A DNA stretch of 64,000 bases from an uncultured Pelagibacteraceae bacterium (GTDB taxonomy: Bacteria; Pseudomonadota; Alphaproteobacteria; Pelagibacterales; Pelagibacteraceae): assembly GCA_902566365.1 (NCBI GenBank), contig CACFIH010000003.1, positions 62,001-126,000 of the forward strand. Reading direction: 5' to 3'. Each line of letters opens with the position of its first letter. Positions within the stretch are counted from its first letter, which is position 1. Positions 19,160-27,859 of this stretch are shown one piece after another. Under the pieces are notes generated by a model. That model ran no database searches. It was not told where the DNA came from and saw only the letters and a list, made by a program, of their open reading frames with translations. Position numbers and translations under genes: made by a program.

Positions 19160-20053
19160 ATGGATTTCATGGTTTTTCAATATCCAATGATTACTGTTCA
19201 AGCTTGCTTGGATGGATTACTTCTAGGTATTTTATTTGCTTTGATTGCTTATGGCATGGCTTTGCAATGGGGAGTTATGAATATCATAAATATAGCTCAA
19301 GGTGATTTAGTAATCCTTGGAGGCTACATTGCATACTTTATGTATCTTTATGGAATACACCCTGCATGGGGTGTAATCGTATCCCCATTCATAATGTATT
19401 TTATTGGAGTTGGGATTTATAAATTAGTGATTAACAAAGTAGTTGATAGAGATTTATTTATCTCAATTCTTGCTACGTTTGGAATAAGTATTTTATTTAT
19501 GCAATTAATGAACTTTGCATTTGGTGCGGATGTAGTTTTAGCTAATTCTGGATACGGCACAACCATGTTGTTTGATAACAATGTTACATTACCAAATTCA
19601 AAAATATTCTCAGCATTTGTAAGTATAGTATTTGCAATTTGTTTAGTGATTTATATGAAAAAATCTAAGCTAGGTCGCGCTATTAGAGCTACTGCTCAAA
19701 ACGCAAGAGCTGCAAAGATTTTAGGTGTTGATACTGAAAAAGTTTATGCTGCTACTTTTGGCATAAATGCAGCTTTATGTGGCGTTGCAGGTGCATTAAT
19801 TTCAATAACTTTTACAATACATCCTTATATGGGATTACCTTATACAATTCGATCATTTATGATTGTAATTGTTGCTGGTTTAGGAAATTTACCTGGTGTT
19901 GCAATGTCAGGTATGGGTCTTGGTGTATTTGAGGAGTTTGCTGACTACATATTAGGAACAGAATTTAGAATTGGTTCAGTATTTTTATTATTAGTCTTAA
20001 TCCTAGTTTACAGAAGATTTAAACTTTCTAGAAAAAGAGAGTATTTAAAATAA
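19160..20053 (+). CDS. livH: Liv-type ABC transporter permease LivH (system 1)
   Basis: One of two inner-membrane subunits of a hydrophobic amino-acid transport system. The 297 aa span about eight membrane segments. The family pattern GILFALIAYGMALQWGVMNIINIAQGDLVILGGYIA at the N-terminus (quoted in part: NIINIAQGDLVILGGY) and the EAA-like loop IRATAQNARAAKILGVD are visible. An AAGGG element precedes the ATG, downstream of the terminator. Its stop overlaps the next ATG as TAATG, coupling translation with livM. Confidence 0.94.
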   Translation: MDFMVFQYPMITVQACLDGLLLGILFALIAYGMALQWGVMNIINIAQGDLVILGGYIAYFMYLYGIHPAWGVIVSPFIMYFIGVGIYKLVINKVVDRDLFISILATFGISILFMQLMNFAFGADVVLANSGYGTTMLFDNNVTLPNSKIFSAFVSIVFAICLVIYMKKSKLGRAIRATAQNARAAKILGVDTEKVYAATFGINAALCGVAGALISITFTIHPYMGLPYTIRSFMIVIVAGLGNLPGVAMSGMGLGVFEEFADYILGTEFRIGSVFLLLVLILVYRRFKLSRKREYLK

Positions 20054-21102
20054 TGAACAAAAACGTATTATTGTACGCAGCAATTTTAATATTTGGTTTA
20101 GCTGCTCCTTTTCTTTTTCCAGCATTTAAAGTTCAATTATCAATCCTTTGTGTATTAATTGTTTTAGCAACCACTTGGAATATTCAAGGTGGCGAGATGG
20201 GATACAACACTTTTGGAAACATTCTTTTTTATGGATTAGGAATGTATTTATGTGCATCTGTTCAAGTTGGAATGTTTTTTCCATTAGCAGAGTGGACAGA
20301 AAGTGGTGGAGAAAAAACTTTTGTCCATACACCATCTCAATTCTTTCAAGGAATGGCAGCAGGACTAGTTGTTGCTGCAATAATTCCAACTATTATTGCA
20401 GGACTAATTGGTTACGCAATTTTAGGCTTAAGAGGACATTATTTTGCAATTTGTACTTTAGGTTTAGGAGTTGCAGCTGGAGAAATTTCTGGAGGCATAG
20501 AAATTATTGGAGCTGGTCAAGGATTTACAACACCACCTTTTCCTAATGTTGGTGGTTTAGAAGCTAGAGGAGAATTCTTTTATTTTTTGAGTTTTGGAGC
20601 ACTTGTATTAACGTTCTTAGCTGTCAGAGCAATTTACTCAACAAGATTTAAATTAATTCTTAATGCGATTAGAGATAACGAAGATAAAGCTGAAGCTATG
20701 GGAATAGAAACGATGAAATATAAAATAATTGGTTGGATGGTATCAGCTTTCTTTTGTGGTTTAGCTGGAGGAATAATGGGAGGATTAGTTGGATATATAG
20801 ACTCAACTGATGTGGCATTTGATGGAAGAGAAATGGGAGTGTTCATGGTTTTAATGGCGATCCTGGGCGGTAAAGGAACTTTGTGGGGACCTATAATTGG
20901 AGCAACAGTTTTTCACATTTTTAAAGAGGGCTTCTGGACATTTTTTTTAGGATGGCAGTATGTTGCTTTAGGAGTTTTAATTGTAATAATTGTAATTTAT
21001 TTCCCAGAAGGAATTATGGGTTGGTTGAGAGAAAAATACCCTGAAAGATTTGGTGAAGTTGTCGATGAAGCAGATCGAAAAGCACAGGTGGAATTGAAAT
21101 GA
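20053..21102 (+). CDS. livM: Liv-type ABC transporter permease LivM (system 1)
   Basis: Second permease subunit, 349 aa, with about nine hydrophobic segments. Family features are LATTWNIQGGEMGYNTFGN, YAILGLRGHYFAICTLGLG, the cytoplasmic coupling loop AIRDNEDKAEAMGIETMKYK and FMVLMAILGGKGTLWGPIIG. A periplasmic insertion (MFFPLAEWTESGGEKTFVHT) between early helices lengthens it slightly. It is translationally coupled to livH upstream (TAATG) and overlaps livG by 4 bases. Confidence 0.94.
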   Translation: MNKNVLLYAAILIFGLAAPFLFPAFKVQLSILCVLIVLATTWNIQGGEMGYNTFGNILFYGLGMYLCASVQVGMFFPLAEWTESGGEKTFVHTPSQFFQGMAAGLVVAAIIPTIIAGLIGYAILGLRGHYFAICTLGLGVAAGEISGGIEIIGAGQGFTTPPFPNVGGLEARGEFFYFLSFGALVLTFLAVRAIYSTRFKLILNAIRDNEDKAEAMGIETMKYKIIGWMVSAFFCGLAGGIMGGLVGYIDSTDVAFDGREMGVFMVLMAILGGKGTLWGPIIGATVFHIFKEGFWTFFLGWQYVALGVLIVIIVIYFPEGIMGWLREKYPERFGEVVDEADRKAQVELK

Positions 21103-21839
21103 GTATTTTAGAAGTAAATAATGTAAGTAAATCTTTTGGAGGTGTGAAAGCTAATGTAGATATCTCCATGTCAGTAGAAAAAGGAAAAATATTTGGATTA
21201 ATTGGTCCAAATGGCTCAGGAAAAACAACTTTATTTAATTCGATTGTTGGAACTTATCCTATAGACAATGGTTCAATTAAATTTAATGGTAAAGAAGTAT
21301 CTGAATTACCTGTTCCAGTAATTGCTAAACTTGGATTATTAAGAACTTTTCAACAAACTAGAATTTACGGAAAATTAAACTGTATAGATAATATGCTAAT
21401 CAGCCATAAGGGAAGTGACGAAAGTGTATTAAAGATATTTTCGAAGATACCAAAAGATTTAACTGAAAAAGCAGAGAATCTTTTAAATTTTGTTGGACTT
21501 TATCAAAAAAGAAAACTCAGAGCTGGTGATTTATCATTTGGTCAACAAAAATTATTAGAGCTTGCGATGGCTTTAATGAATGAACCAGAAATGCTTCTTT
21601 TAGATGAGCCTACAGCAGGTATTAATCCGACATTGATTAATGGAATTATTGATAGATTAATAAAAGTAAACCAAGATTTTGGAATAACTCTTTTAGTAAT
21701 TGAACATAATATGAGAGTAATTATGCAATTAGCAGAAAGCATTTATTGTTTAGCTCACGGAAAGATGCTTGCAAATGGAACACCCGATGAAATAAAAAAT
21801 GACAGACGTGTTATCGACGCGTACTTGGGGGCACAATAA
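21099..21839 (+). CDS. livG: Liv-type ABC transporter ATP-binding protein LivG (system 1)
   Basis: A cytoplasmic ATPase subunit of 246 aa. Walker A is GPNGSGKTT (about 35-43), the ABC signature is LSFGQQKLLELA (F in place of the usual G), Walker B is LLLDEPTAGINP and the H-loop is VIEHNM. The LivG/BCA family C-terminus ends near VIDAYLGAQ, as usual. It overlaps livM by ATGA and livF by TAATG. Confidence 0.95.
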   Translation: MSILEVNNVSKSFGGVKANVDISMSVEKGKIFGLIGPNGSGKTTLFNSIVGTYPIDNGSIKFNGKEVSELPVPVIAKLGLLRTFQQTRIYGKLNCIDNMLISHKGSDESVLKIFSKIPKDLTEKAENLLNFVGLYQKRKLRAGDLSFGQQKLLELAMALMNEPEMLLLDEPTAGINPTLINGIIDRLIKVNQDFGITLLVIEHNMRVIMQLAESIYCLAHGKMLANGTPDEIKNDRRVIDAYLGAQ

Positions 21840-22624
21840 TGTCTAATCAATACGAAGTCTTAGGAAAAGCACCAGGTGCTGAAGATTTAAAAAAGCTTTC
21901 TCCAAACAATGTTCATCTTACAATTAAAAATATGAATGCTGGATATGGAAAAATGGAAATTTTACATAATTTCGATCTTTTTGTTAGTAAAGCACAATCA
22001 CTTTGTTTAATTGGTCCAAATGGTGCGGGTAAATCAACAATACTTCATTCTATTTATGGCTTTACAAATATATTTTCTGGTCAAATAGAAATCGATGGAA
22101 AAGAGATTACAAACCTAACACCTGCTGAAAAATTAAAATCTGTTGGAATAGCTTACATACTTCAAGACAACTCAGTCTTTCCAGATATGACTGTCGAGGA
22201 AAATTTACTAATGGGTGGATTTATAAAAGAAAAAACAGAGGACTCATATCAGGAAGCAGAAAGAATTTTTGAAAAATACGAAAGATTAAGAAATAGAAGA
22301 TACCAACCAGCAAAAGTTTTATCCGGTGGAGAAAGAAGATTATTAGAAATTTCTAGAGCATTAGTTATGAAACCCTCTGTATTGTTGGTAGATGAACCCT
22401 CAATTGGATTAGAACCAAGATATATTGATATGGTATTTGAAATTTTAAGAGATCTTCAACAAAATGAAAAAAAAACAATCATCTTAGTAGAGCAAAATGC
22501 AAAGAAAGGTTTAGAGTTTGCAGATATAGGTTACGTTTTGGTTTCAGGTCAAACTGCAATTGCTGGAAAAGGAGATGATTTGTTAAATAATCCAGATGTT
22601 GGTCGCCTTTTCTTAGGTGGTTAA
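21839..22624 (+). CDS. livF: Liv-type ABC transporter ATP-binding protein LivF (system 1)
   Basis: Second ATPase, 261 aa. Walker A GPNGAGKST, Q-loop ILQDNSVFPDMTVEENLLMG, signature LSGGERRLLEIS, Walker B LLVDEPSIGLEP and H-loop LVEQNA identify the LivF subtype. It carries an N-terminal extension of about 25 residues (MSNQYEVLGKAPGAEDLKKL) not found in the shortest LivF proteins. The stop overlaps the azlC start (TAATG), so the importer and the exporter-type AzlCD are translationally linked. Confidence 0.95.
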   Translation: MSNQYEVLGKAPGAEDLKKLSPNNVHLTIKNMNAGYGKMEILHNFDLFVSKAQSLCLIGPNGAGKSTILHSIYGFTNIFSGQIEIDGKEITNLTPAEKLKSVGIAYILQDNSVFPDMTVEENLLMGGFIKEKTEDSYQEAERIFEKYERLRNRRYQPAKVLSGGERRLLEISRALVMKPSVLLVDEPSIGLEPRYIDMVFEILRDLQQNEKKTIILVEQNAKKGLEFADIGYVLVSGQTAIAGKGDDLLNNPDVGRLFLGG

Positions 22625-23328
22625 TGATAGATATCAAATATTTTTTAAAAGGATTTAAATCTATAAGAGGTGTTGGAAGTCCTGCAATTGCATTAGGGGC
22701 AAGTTTTGTTGCGATAGGTGCCTTGCTAAAAAATTTAGGTTTCACAATTCAAGAAAGTATTTTTTCTACTTTTTTAACTTACGCATTACCTGGCTCTTTA
22801 GTAATGGCAGAGTCAATGTTAATAGGGGCATCTTTAATAAATATTTTTATAGCTGTGTGGTTGGTCAACGCAAGATTGTATCCAATGACTGTAGCATTGA
22901 TGCCGTTATTGATGCATAAAAATCAACCAAGATGGAAATATTATCTATCCTGTCATTTTATAGCAGTCTCATCATGGCTTATTATGAAAGATAATTATGA
23001 GAATATTAAAAAAGAAGATAGAATAGATTTTTGGATAGGAATAGGTACAGCCACTTGGTCCGTTGCAATTTTTGCAACAATTATAGGTTTCGTAGCTTCT
23101 GATTTTCTAAATAAAGATATGCTCATTGGACTAGCGATAGTTAATCCAATTTATTTTATATGCATGATGATTGGTGCAATGAAAACAATTCAAATAAGTA
23201 TTTCAGTTATTTTAGGGACAATTCTTGGACCAGCTTTTTATTTTGTTTCACCTGAATGGTGTATTTTATTTGGTGGATTTATTGCAGGGACTATCGCTTA
23301 TTTAGTTGGAGAAAAAAATGGCAACTAA
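22624..23328 (+). CDS. azlC: AzlC-family branched-chain amino acid transporter, large subunit
   Basis: AzlC with AzlD forms a two-component exporter associated with azaleucine resistance and branched-chain amino acid efflux. The 234 residues are strongly hydrophobic, with the AzlC opening SPAIALGASFVAIGALLKNL and the motif LPGSLVMAESMLIGASLINI (VAQSxxxGAS-like). An interior stretch, YPMTVALMPLLMHKN, follows the family. It is coupled to livF by TAATG and overlaps azlD by 11 bases. Sitting inside a Liv importer operon it may balance intracellular amino-acid levels. Confidence 0.88.
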   Translation: MIDIKYFLKGFKSIRGVGSPAIALGASFVAIGALLKNLGFTIQESIFSTFLTYALPGSLVMAESMLIGASLINIFIAVWLVNARLYPMTVALMPLLMHKNQPRWKYYLSCHFIAVSSWLIMKDNYENIKKEDRIDFWIGIGTATWSVAIFATIIGFVASDFLNKDMLIGLAIVNPIYFICMMIGAMKTIQISISVILGTILGPAFYFVSPEWCILFGGFIAGTIAYLVGEKNGN

Positions 23329-23641
23329 TATAATTATTGTAATTATTGTTACATCTTTTGCAACATATCTATCTAGATTTTTAGGTGTTGTAAGTGCTGA
23401 GAAGATTAAAGAAACCTCGAAGATGTTTAGATGGTTCAATTGTCTTGCTTATTCTACTCTTGCGGCACTGATTGCAAGAATAGTTATTTTTCCTTCAGGA
23501 AGTTTGTCTGAAGTAGATTATTCAATTAGATTTATTGTAGTTATATTGTCTGTTGCTATTTTTTACTTAACTAAAAAAAATTTAGTTTACCCAACACTTT
23601 TCTCTGCTATCATATTATCACTTTTTAGTAGTTATTTATGA
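23318..23641 (+). CDS. azlD: AzlD-family branched-chain amino acid transporter, small subunit
   Basis: Small hydrophobic partner of AzlC, with four predicted membrane segments and the AzlD-like start IVTSFATYLSRFLGV. The track gives a TTG start at 23306; I prefer the ATG at 23318 because GGAG lies 6 bases upstream and the protein then begins MATNIIIV, 107 aa. It overlaps azlC by 11 bases and the hydroxylase gene downstream by 4 (ATGA). Confidence 0.85.
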   Translation: MATNIIIVIIVTSFATYLSRFLGVVSAEKIKETSKMFRWFNCLAYSTLAALIARIVIFPSGSLSEVDYSIRFIVVILSVAIFYLTKKNLVYPTLFSAIILSLFSSYL

Positions 23642-24552
23642 TTGAAAAAATTAAGGGATTTGAAATTTATTCAAATAAAATATCTAAAAGAATAATTAAT
23701 ATCGATATTGATGATGAAATACTGAATAAACTTATTTTTCCATTTAAAAAATTTGATATTACTGCGCTTGAATATAAACCATTTACAAGATTTACTATTG
23801 CTAAAAGTTTAGATGATCTAAGTGATAACTATTTGTCAAAATTTTTAAATAAAGTAATTAGAGATAGAAATACTGGCTGCTTTATTATTAAGCCAAAAAA
23901 ATTAACTCCTAAAATTGATGAGATTTTTTTAGTAAAATTATCAACTGCAATTGCACATCTAGTAGGTATTCCAAATCATGATGCTATGGCAGGAAAATAT
24001 TATGCAAGATTTCATGTTAAGCATGAGGATAAAAGTGACTCTTATCTAAGAAAAGCTTACACAAATATGGATCTTCATACCGATGGAACATATGTTAAAG
24101 AAAAAACAGACTGGTTATTAATGTCAAAATTAGAAGAAAAAAATGTTGAGGGTGGTGAAACAGCAATGCTTCATTTAGATGATTGGGAACATTGCGACGA
24201 ATTATTTAACGATCCTGTTGCTAAAGAAGATTTTGTTTGGGGTTCACCAAAAAGCAAAAATATTGATTATAAGGTTGAACATCCTGTTTTTTCTTCTGAT
24301 AAAAATGGCAAAGCACAGATCTCATATATAGATCAATTTCCTGAACCAAAAAATATGAAGCAGGGCGTATTCTTACAAAAATTATCTGATAGTTTAGAAG
24401 AAAGCCAAAATAAGGTTATTACTAAACTTCCAGTTGGTTCATCGGTTGTTGCTAATAATTATTTCTGGCTCCATGGAAGAAAACCATTTAAAGAAAATAA
24501 AGATTTAAGTAGAGAGTTATTAAGAATTAGAGGTTCTTTTTTTATTAATTAA
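23638..24552 (+). CDS. glaH: Glutarate 2-hydroxylase-like Fe(II)/2-oxoglutarate dioxygenase (GlaH/CsiD family)
   Basis: GlaH converts glutarate to L-2-hydroxyglutarate using 2-oxoglutarate, O2 and Fe(II). Similarity to E. coli CsiD/GlaH is collinear over most of the 304 aa: ALEYKPFTRFTIAKSLDDL, KLSTAIAHLVGIPNHDAM, YYARFHVKHEDKSDSYLR, LHLDDWEHCDELF, ISYIDQFPEPKN. The Fe ligands are the HxD of MDLHTDGTYV and the distal His of FWLHGRKPF. Its usual partners (lhgO, gabD, gabT) are absent; it instead sits between azlD (4-base overlap) and a ProC-like gene, inside two Liv importers. Glutarate as substrate is inferred from family. Confidence 0.88.
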   Translation: MIEKIKGFEIYSNKISKRIINIDIDDEILNKLIFPFKKFDITALEYKPFTRFTIAKSLDDLSDNYLSKFLNKVIRDRNTGCFIIKPKKLTPKIDEIFLVKLSTAIAHLVGIPNHDAMAGKYYARFHVKHEDKSDSYLRKAYTNMDLHTDGTYVKEKTDWLLMSKLEEKNVEGGETAMLHLDDWEHCDELFNDPVAKEDFVWGSPKSKNIDYKVEHPVFSSDKNGKAQISYIDQFPEPKNMKQGVFLQKLSDSLEESQNKVITKLPVGSSVVANNYFWLHGRKPFKENKDLSRELLRIRGSFFIN

Positions 24553-24581
24553 TATAAATTATCCTTTATAAAGTATTAGTT

Positions 24582-25349
24582 ATGAAATTAGGTTTTATAG
24601 GAACAGGAAAAATATCATCTTCAGTTATAACTGGAATATGTGGTTCATCTATAAAGTATAGTAAAATATATGTATCTTCTCGAAATAGTAAAATTGCGAA
24701 AGGGTTAAAAAAAAAATTTAAAAGAATTTCAATTGAAAAAGATAACCAAAAAATAGTTGATAATTCTAATTGGATCTTTCTTGCAGTGACACCTACGGTA
24801 GGTGAAAAAATAATTAAAAATTTAAAATTTAGATCAAATCAAACAATAGTGAGTTTTATTTCAACTATTACAATTCTAGAATTAAAAAAGATGATCAAAA
24901 CTAAAGTTGATATTGTTAGAGCTATTCCATTACCACCAATATCTCTAAAAAAAGGACCTGTACCAATTTGTCCTCCAAATAAAAAGGTAAAAAATTTTTT
25001 TGATAAAATTGGTTCTACTGTTGAAATTAAAAATGAAAAACTTTCTATTAATTTTTGGTCAACATCAGGAATGATGGCATCTTATTATGAAATATTGAAA
25101 GTTATGAGTGAATGGTTAGTTAAAAGAGGTATTAAAAGATCAGATGCTCAAAAATATATAACAACATTATTTTTAGCTCTATCTGAAGATGCAGTAGTAA
25201 ATTCAAAAAAAGAATTAAAATATTTAGTAAAAGAATCACAAACACCCAAGGGATTAAATGAACAAGGTTTAAAAGAAATGACCAAAGAAGGAGTTTATAA
25301 ATCTTTAATAAACACTTTAGACAGAATTCATAAAAGACTAAACAAGTAA
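24582..25349 (+). CDS. Divergent pyrroline-5-carboxylate reductase-like protein
   Basis: The N-terminus has the Rossmann motif of ProC in altered form, GFIGTGKISSSVITGI, and YVSSRNSK at the cofactor phosphate site. The ProC middle is recognisable (DIVRAIPLPPISLKKGP). The C-terminal dimerisation domain keeps overall shape, but the usual SGSGPAY region reads STSGMMASYYE, and the SPGGTT region that binds substrate and cofactor reads TPKGLNEQGL. At 255 aa it is close to ProC in length. It may be a reductase for another imine or ketone rather than for proline synthesis. It precedes the second Liv ATPase pair by 3 bases. Confidence 0.7.
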   Translation: MKLGFIGTGKISSSVITGICGSSIKYSKIYVSSRNSKIAKGLKKKFKRISIEKDNQKIVDNSNWIFLAVTPTVGEKIIKNLKFRSNQTIVSFISTITILELKKMIKTKVDIVRAIPLPPISLKKGPVPICPPNKKVKNFFDKIGSTVEIKNEKLSINFWSTSGMMASYYEILKVMSEWLVKRGIKRSDAQKYITTLFLALSEDAVVNSKKELKYLVKESQTPKGLNEQGLKEMTKEGVYKSLINTLDRIHKRLNK

Positions 25350-25352
25350 TTA

Positions 25353-26138
25353 ATGTCTGAAAATATTTTAGAAATTAACAATTTATCAAAATATTTTGGA
25401 GGACTAGCAGCAGTATCAGAATGTTCTCTTAAAGTTAAAAAAGGAACTATCACAGGTATTATTGGACCTAATGGCTCAGGTAAAACTACTTTATTTAACT
25501 TAATTGCAGGAAATTTAAAATCTTCTACTGGAAAAGTTTTATTTAATAATGAAGATATTACTGACGTTCCATCATATGAATTATTTTCAAAAGGATTACT
25601 TAGAACTTTCCAAATAGCTCATGAATTTACAAATTTATCTGTTTTAGAAAACTTAATGATGGTTCCAGGAAATCAATCAGGAGAAAAATTAATAAATGCT
25701 TTGTTAAAACCTTCACTTGTTGCAAAAGAGGAGAGTCAAATTAAAGAAAAGGCAATGGAGGTTGTTAATTTTCTTAATCTTAGTCATTTAAAAAATGAAT
25801 TAGCAGGAAATTTATCTGGCGGACAAAAAAAATTGTTAGAACTTGGTCGAACAATGATGGTTGATGCAAAATTAGTTTTGTTAGACGAGGTAGGCGCGGG
25901 TGTTAATAGAACTTTACTGAAGGATCTTGGAACAGCCATTGAGAAGCTTAATAAAGAAAAAGGTTACACTTTTTGTATGATTGAACATGATATGGATTTT
26001 ATAGGAAGATTATGTGATCCAGTAATTGTAATGGCAGAAGGCTCAGTTCTTTTCGAAGGCTCAGTTGAGGATGCAAAAAAAGATGAAAAAGTTATTGAGA
26101 GTTATTTAGGTAGAGGTTCGAAATTAAAGGATAATTAA
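25353..26138 (+). CDS. livG: Liv-type ABC transporter ATP-binding protein LivG (system 2)
   Basis: ATPase of a second Liv-type importer, 261 aa. Walker A GPNGSGKTT, Q-loop FQIAHEFTNLSVLENLM, signature LSGGQKKLLELG and H-loop IEHDMDFI are standard. Walker B reads VLLDEVGAGVNR: the catalytic Glu is kept but DEP is DEV. The gene order (livG, livF, livH, livM) differs from system 1, and the two systems are not simple recent duplicates by motif detail. It starts 3 bases after the ProC-like gene and is followed by livF after one base. Confidence 0.94.
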   Translation: MSENILEINNLSKYFGGLAAVSECSLKVKKGTITGIIGPNGSGKTTLFNLIAGNLKSSTGKVLFNNEDITDVPSYELFSKGLLRTFQIAHEFTNLSVLENLMMVPGNQSGEKLINALLKPSLVAKEESQIKEKAMEVVNFLNLSHLKNELAGNLSGGQKKLLELGRTMMVDAKLVLLDEVGAGVNRTLLKDLGTAIEKLNKEKGYTFCMIEHDMDFIGRLCDPVIVMAEGSVLFEGSVEDAKKDEKVIESYLGRGSKLKDN

Positions 26139-26139
26139 A

Positions 26140-26847
26140 ATGGCATTTTTTGAAGGTAATAACATGACTGGTGGGTATGGTAATGGACCAGATATAATTA
26201 ATTCATGCTCTGTAAATGTTGAGAGAGGAGAAATAGTATCAATCCTCGGACCTAATGGAGCTGGAAAATCTACAGTAATGAGAGCAATGTTAGGTTTGTT
26301 AAATCTAAAATCAGGCTCAGTAATTATTAATGGAAAAGATATTTCAAAACTTTCTCCACAAGACAGAGTAAAAGAAGGTATTTCATTTGTTCCACAAACA
26401 AAAAATGTTTTTGCAGGTATGACAGTACAAGAAAACTTAGAGATGGGTGCATTCCTAATTAATACTGAATTTAAAGAAACAATAGATGAAATTTTTAATT
26501 TGTTTCCAATTCTCAAAGAAAAAAACAATCAAATGGTTGGTGAGTTATCCGGTGGGCAAAGACAACAGGTAGCATTAGGTAGGGCACTCATGATCAAGCC
26601 TTCAGTATTAATGTTGGATGAACCAACTGCAGGTGTATCACCTATTGTGATGGATGAACTATTTGATCATATTGTAAAAGTGAAAAGAACTAATGTAGCG
26701 ATTTTAATGGTTGAGCAAAATGCAAAACAAGCATTAAGTATTTCTGATAGAGGATATGTTTTGGTAACTGGTGAGAACCGGCACTCTGGTACTGGAAAAG
26801 AATTATTAGAAGATCCAAGAGTAAGAAGCTCTTTTTTAGGTGGTTAG
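26140..26847 (+). CDS. livF: Liv-type ABC transporter ATP-binding protein LivF (system 2)
   Basis: Second ATPase of system 2, 235 aa, the standard LivF length. Walker A GPNGAGKST, FVPQTKNVFAGMTVQENLEM at the Q-loop, signature LSGGQRQQVALG, Walker B LMLDEPTAGVSP and H-loop MVEQNAKQ are all intact. Unlike the system 1 LivF it has no N-terminal extension. Its stop lies one base before the livH ATG. Confidence 0.95.
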   Translation: MAFFEGNNMTGGYGNGPDIINSCSVNVERGEIVSILGPNGAGKSTVMRAMLGLLNLKSGSVIINGKDISKLSPQDRVKEGISFVPQTKNVFAGMTVQENLEMGAFLINTEFKETIDEIFNLFPILKEKNNQMVGELSGGQRQQVALGRALMIKPSVLMLDEPTAGVSPIVMDELFDHIVKVKRTNVAILMVEQNAKQALSISDRGYVLVTGENRHSGTGKELLEDPRVRSSFLGG

Positions 26848-26848
26848 T

Positions 26849-27859
26849 ATGGATTTTGTAAATGCAATTATACTTTTATTAAATTATATTTTTGTTCCAG
26901 CTTTAGCATATGGATCTCAATTGGCACTTGGTGCAATTTTTGTAACTTTAATCTATGGAATTTTACGATTTGCAAACTTTGCTACAGGAGACATGATGTC
27001 ATTCGGAACAATGTTTGTAATCCTATTCACTTGGTATTTTCAATCTGTTGGAATTAGTCTTGGAGTTTTTCCCACAGCTCTTTTAGCCATTCCTTTTGCT
27101 GTTATTTTTATGGTTGGTTACATGTTAATAATTGATAAATTTGTATTTAAATATTACCGAGCAAAAAAAAGCCCCCCTGTACAATTAGCAATGGTAAGTA
27201 TTGGAGTAATGTTTGTTACTCAAGCAGTGGTCCGTATAATTATTGGACCCTCTGATAGAAGATTTTTTGATGGAGAAAAATTTTTGATTAAAGCAGGTGA
27301 ATTTAAAGAAATGACAGGACTTAACGAGGGTCTAGCGATAAAATCTACTCAAGTAATTACAATTATTATTACATTGATTTTAGTTTCAACTTTGTTTTGG
27401 TTTTTAAACAAAACTAAGACAGGAAAAAGTATGAGAGCGTATTCTGATAACGAAGATTTGGCATTATTATCAGGTATTGATCCAAAAAAAATTGTTATGA
27501 CAACTTGGGTTATAGCAGGTATTCTCGCTACTATTGGTGGTGCTTTATATGGTTTAGATAAAAGTTTCAAACCATTTACCTACTTTAATAATATGCTGCC
27601 AATATTTGCAGCAGCTATAGTGGGAGGCATTGGCAATCCATTTGGTGCCTTTCTAGGAGGATATGTAATTGCTTTCTCTGAAATATTATTAACTTACGCT
27701 TATAGAAAATTTTTCATGTATGTCTTACCTGAAAGTATGGAGCCAGATGGTTTAGTTCAATTGCTTTCTACAGATTACAAATTTGCAGTATCTTTTTCAA
27801 TACTAGTAATTGTATTACTCTATCGACCATCAGGAATATTTAAAGGAAAAGTATTGTGA
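26849..27859 (+). CDS. livH: Liv-type ABC transporter permease LivH (system 2)
   Basis: Permease of system 2, with about eight membrane segments and the LivH features LALGAIFVTLIYGILRFANF, ATGDMMSFG and the coupling loop MRAYSDNEDLALLSGID. The track starts at a GTG (26840) overlapping livF; I choose the ATG at 26849, which has AGGTGG about 8 bases upstream, giving 336 aa. It overlaps livM by 4 bases. It is longer than the system 1 LivH because of the loop around DRRFFDGEKFLIKAGEFKEM. Confidence 0.9.
   Translation: MDFVNAIILLLNYIFVPALAYGSQLALGAIFVTLIYGILRFANFATGDMMSFGTMFVILFTWYFQSVGISLGVFPTALLAIPFAVIFMVGYMLIIDKFVFKYYRAKKSPPVQLAMVSIGVMFVTQAVVRIIIGPSDRRFFDGEKFLIKAGEFKEMTGLNEGLAIKSTQVITIIITLILVSTLFWFLNKTKTGKSMRAYSDNEDLALLSGIDPKKIVMTTWVIAGILATIGGALYGLDKSFKPFTYFNNMLPIFAAAIVGGIGNPFGAFLGGYVIAFSEILLTYAYRKFFMYVLPESMEPDGLVQLLSTDYKFAVSFSILVIVLLYRPSGIFKGKVL

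Noticed and set aside
20148-20546. 132-aa plus-strand ORF inside livM
   Set aside because: It is an alternate frame of a clearly conserved permease and has low-complexity, Cys/Arg/Ser-rich composition typical of shadows.
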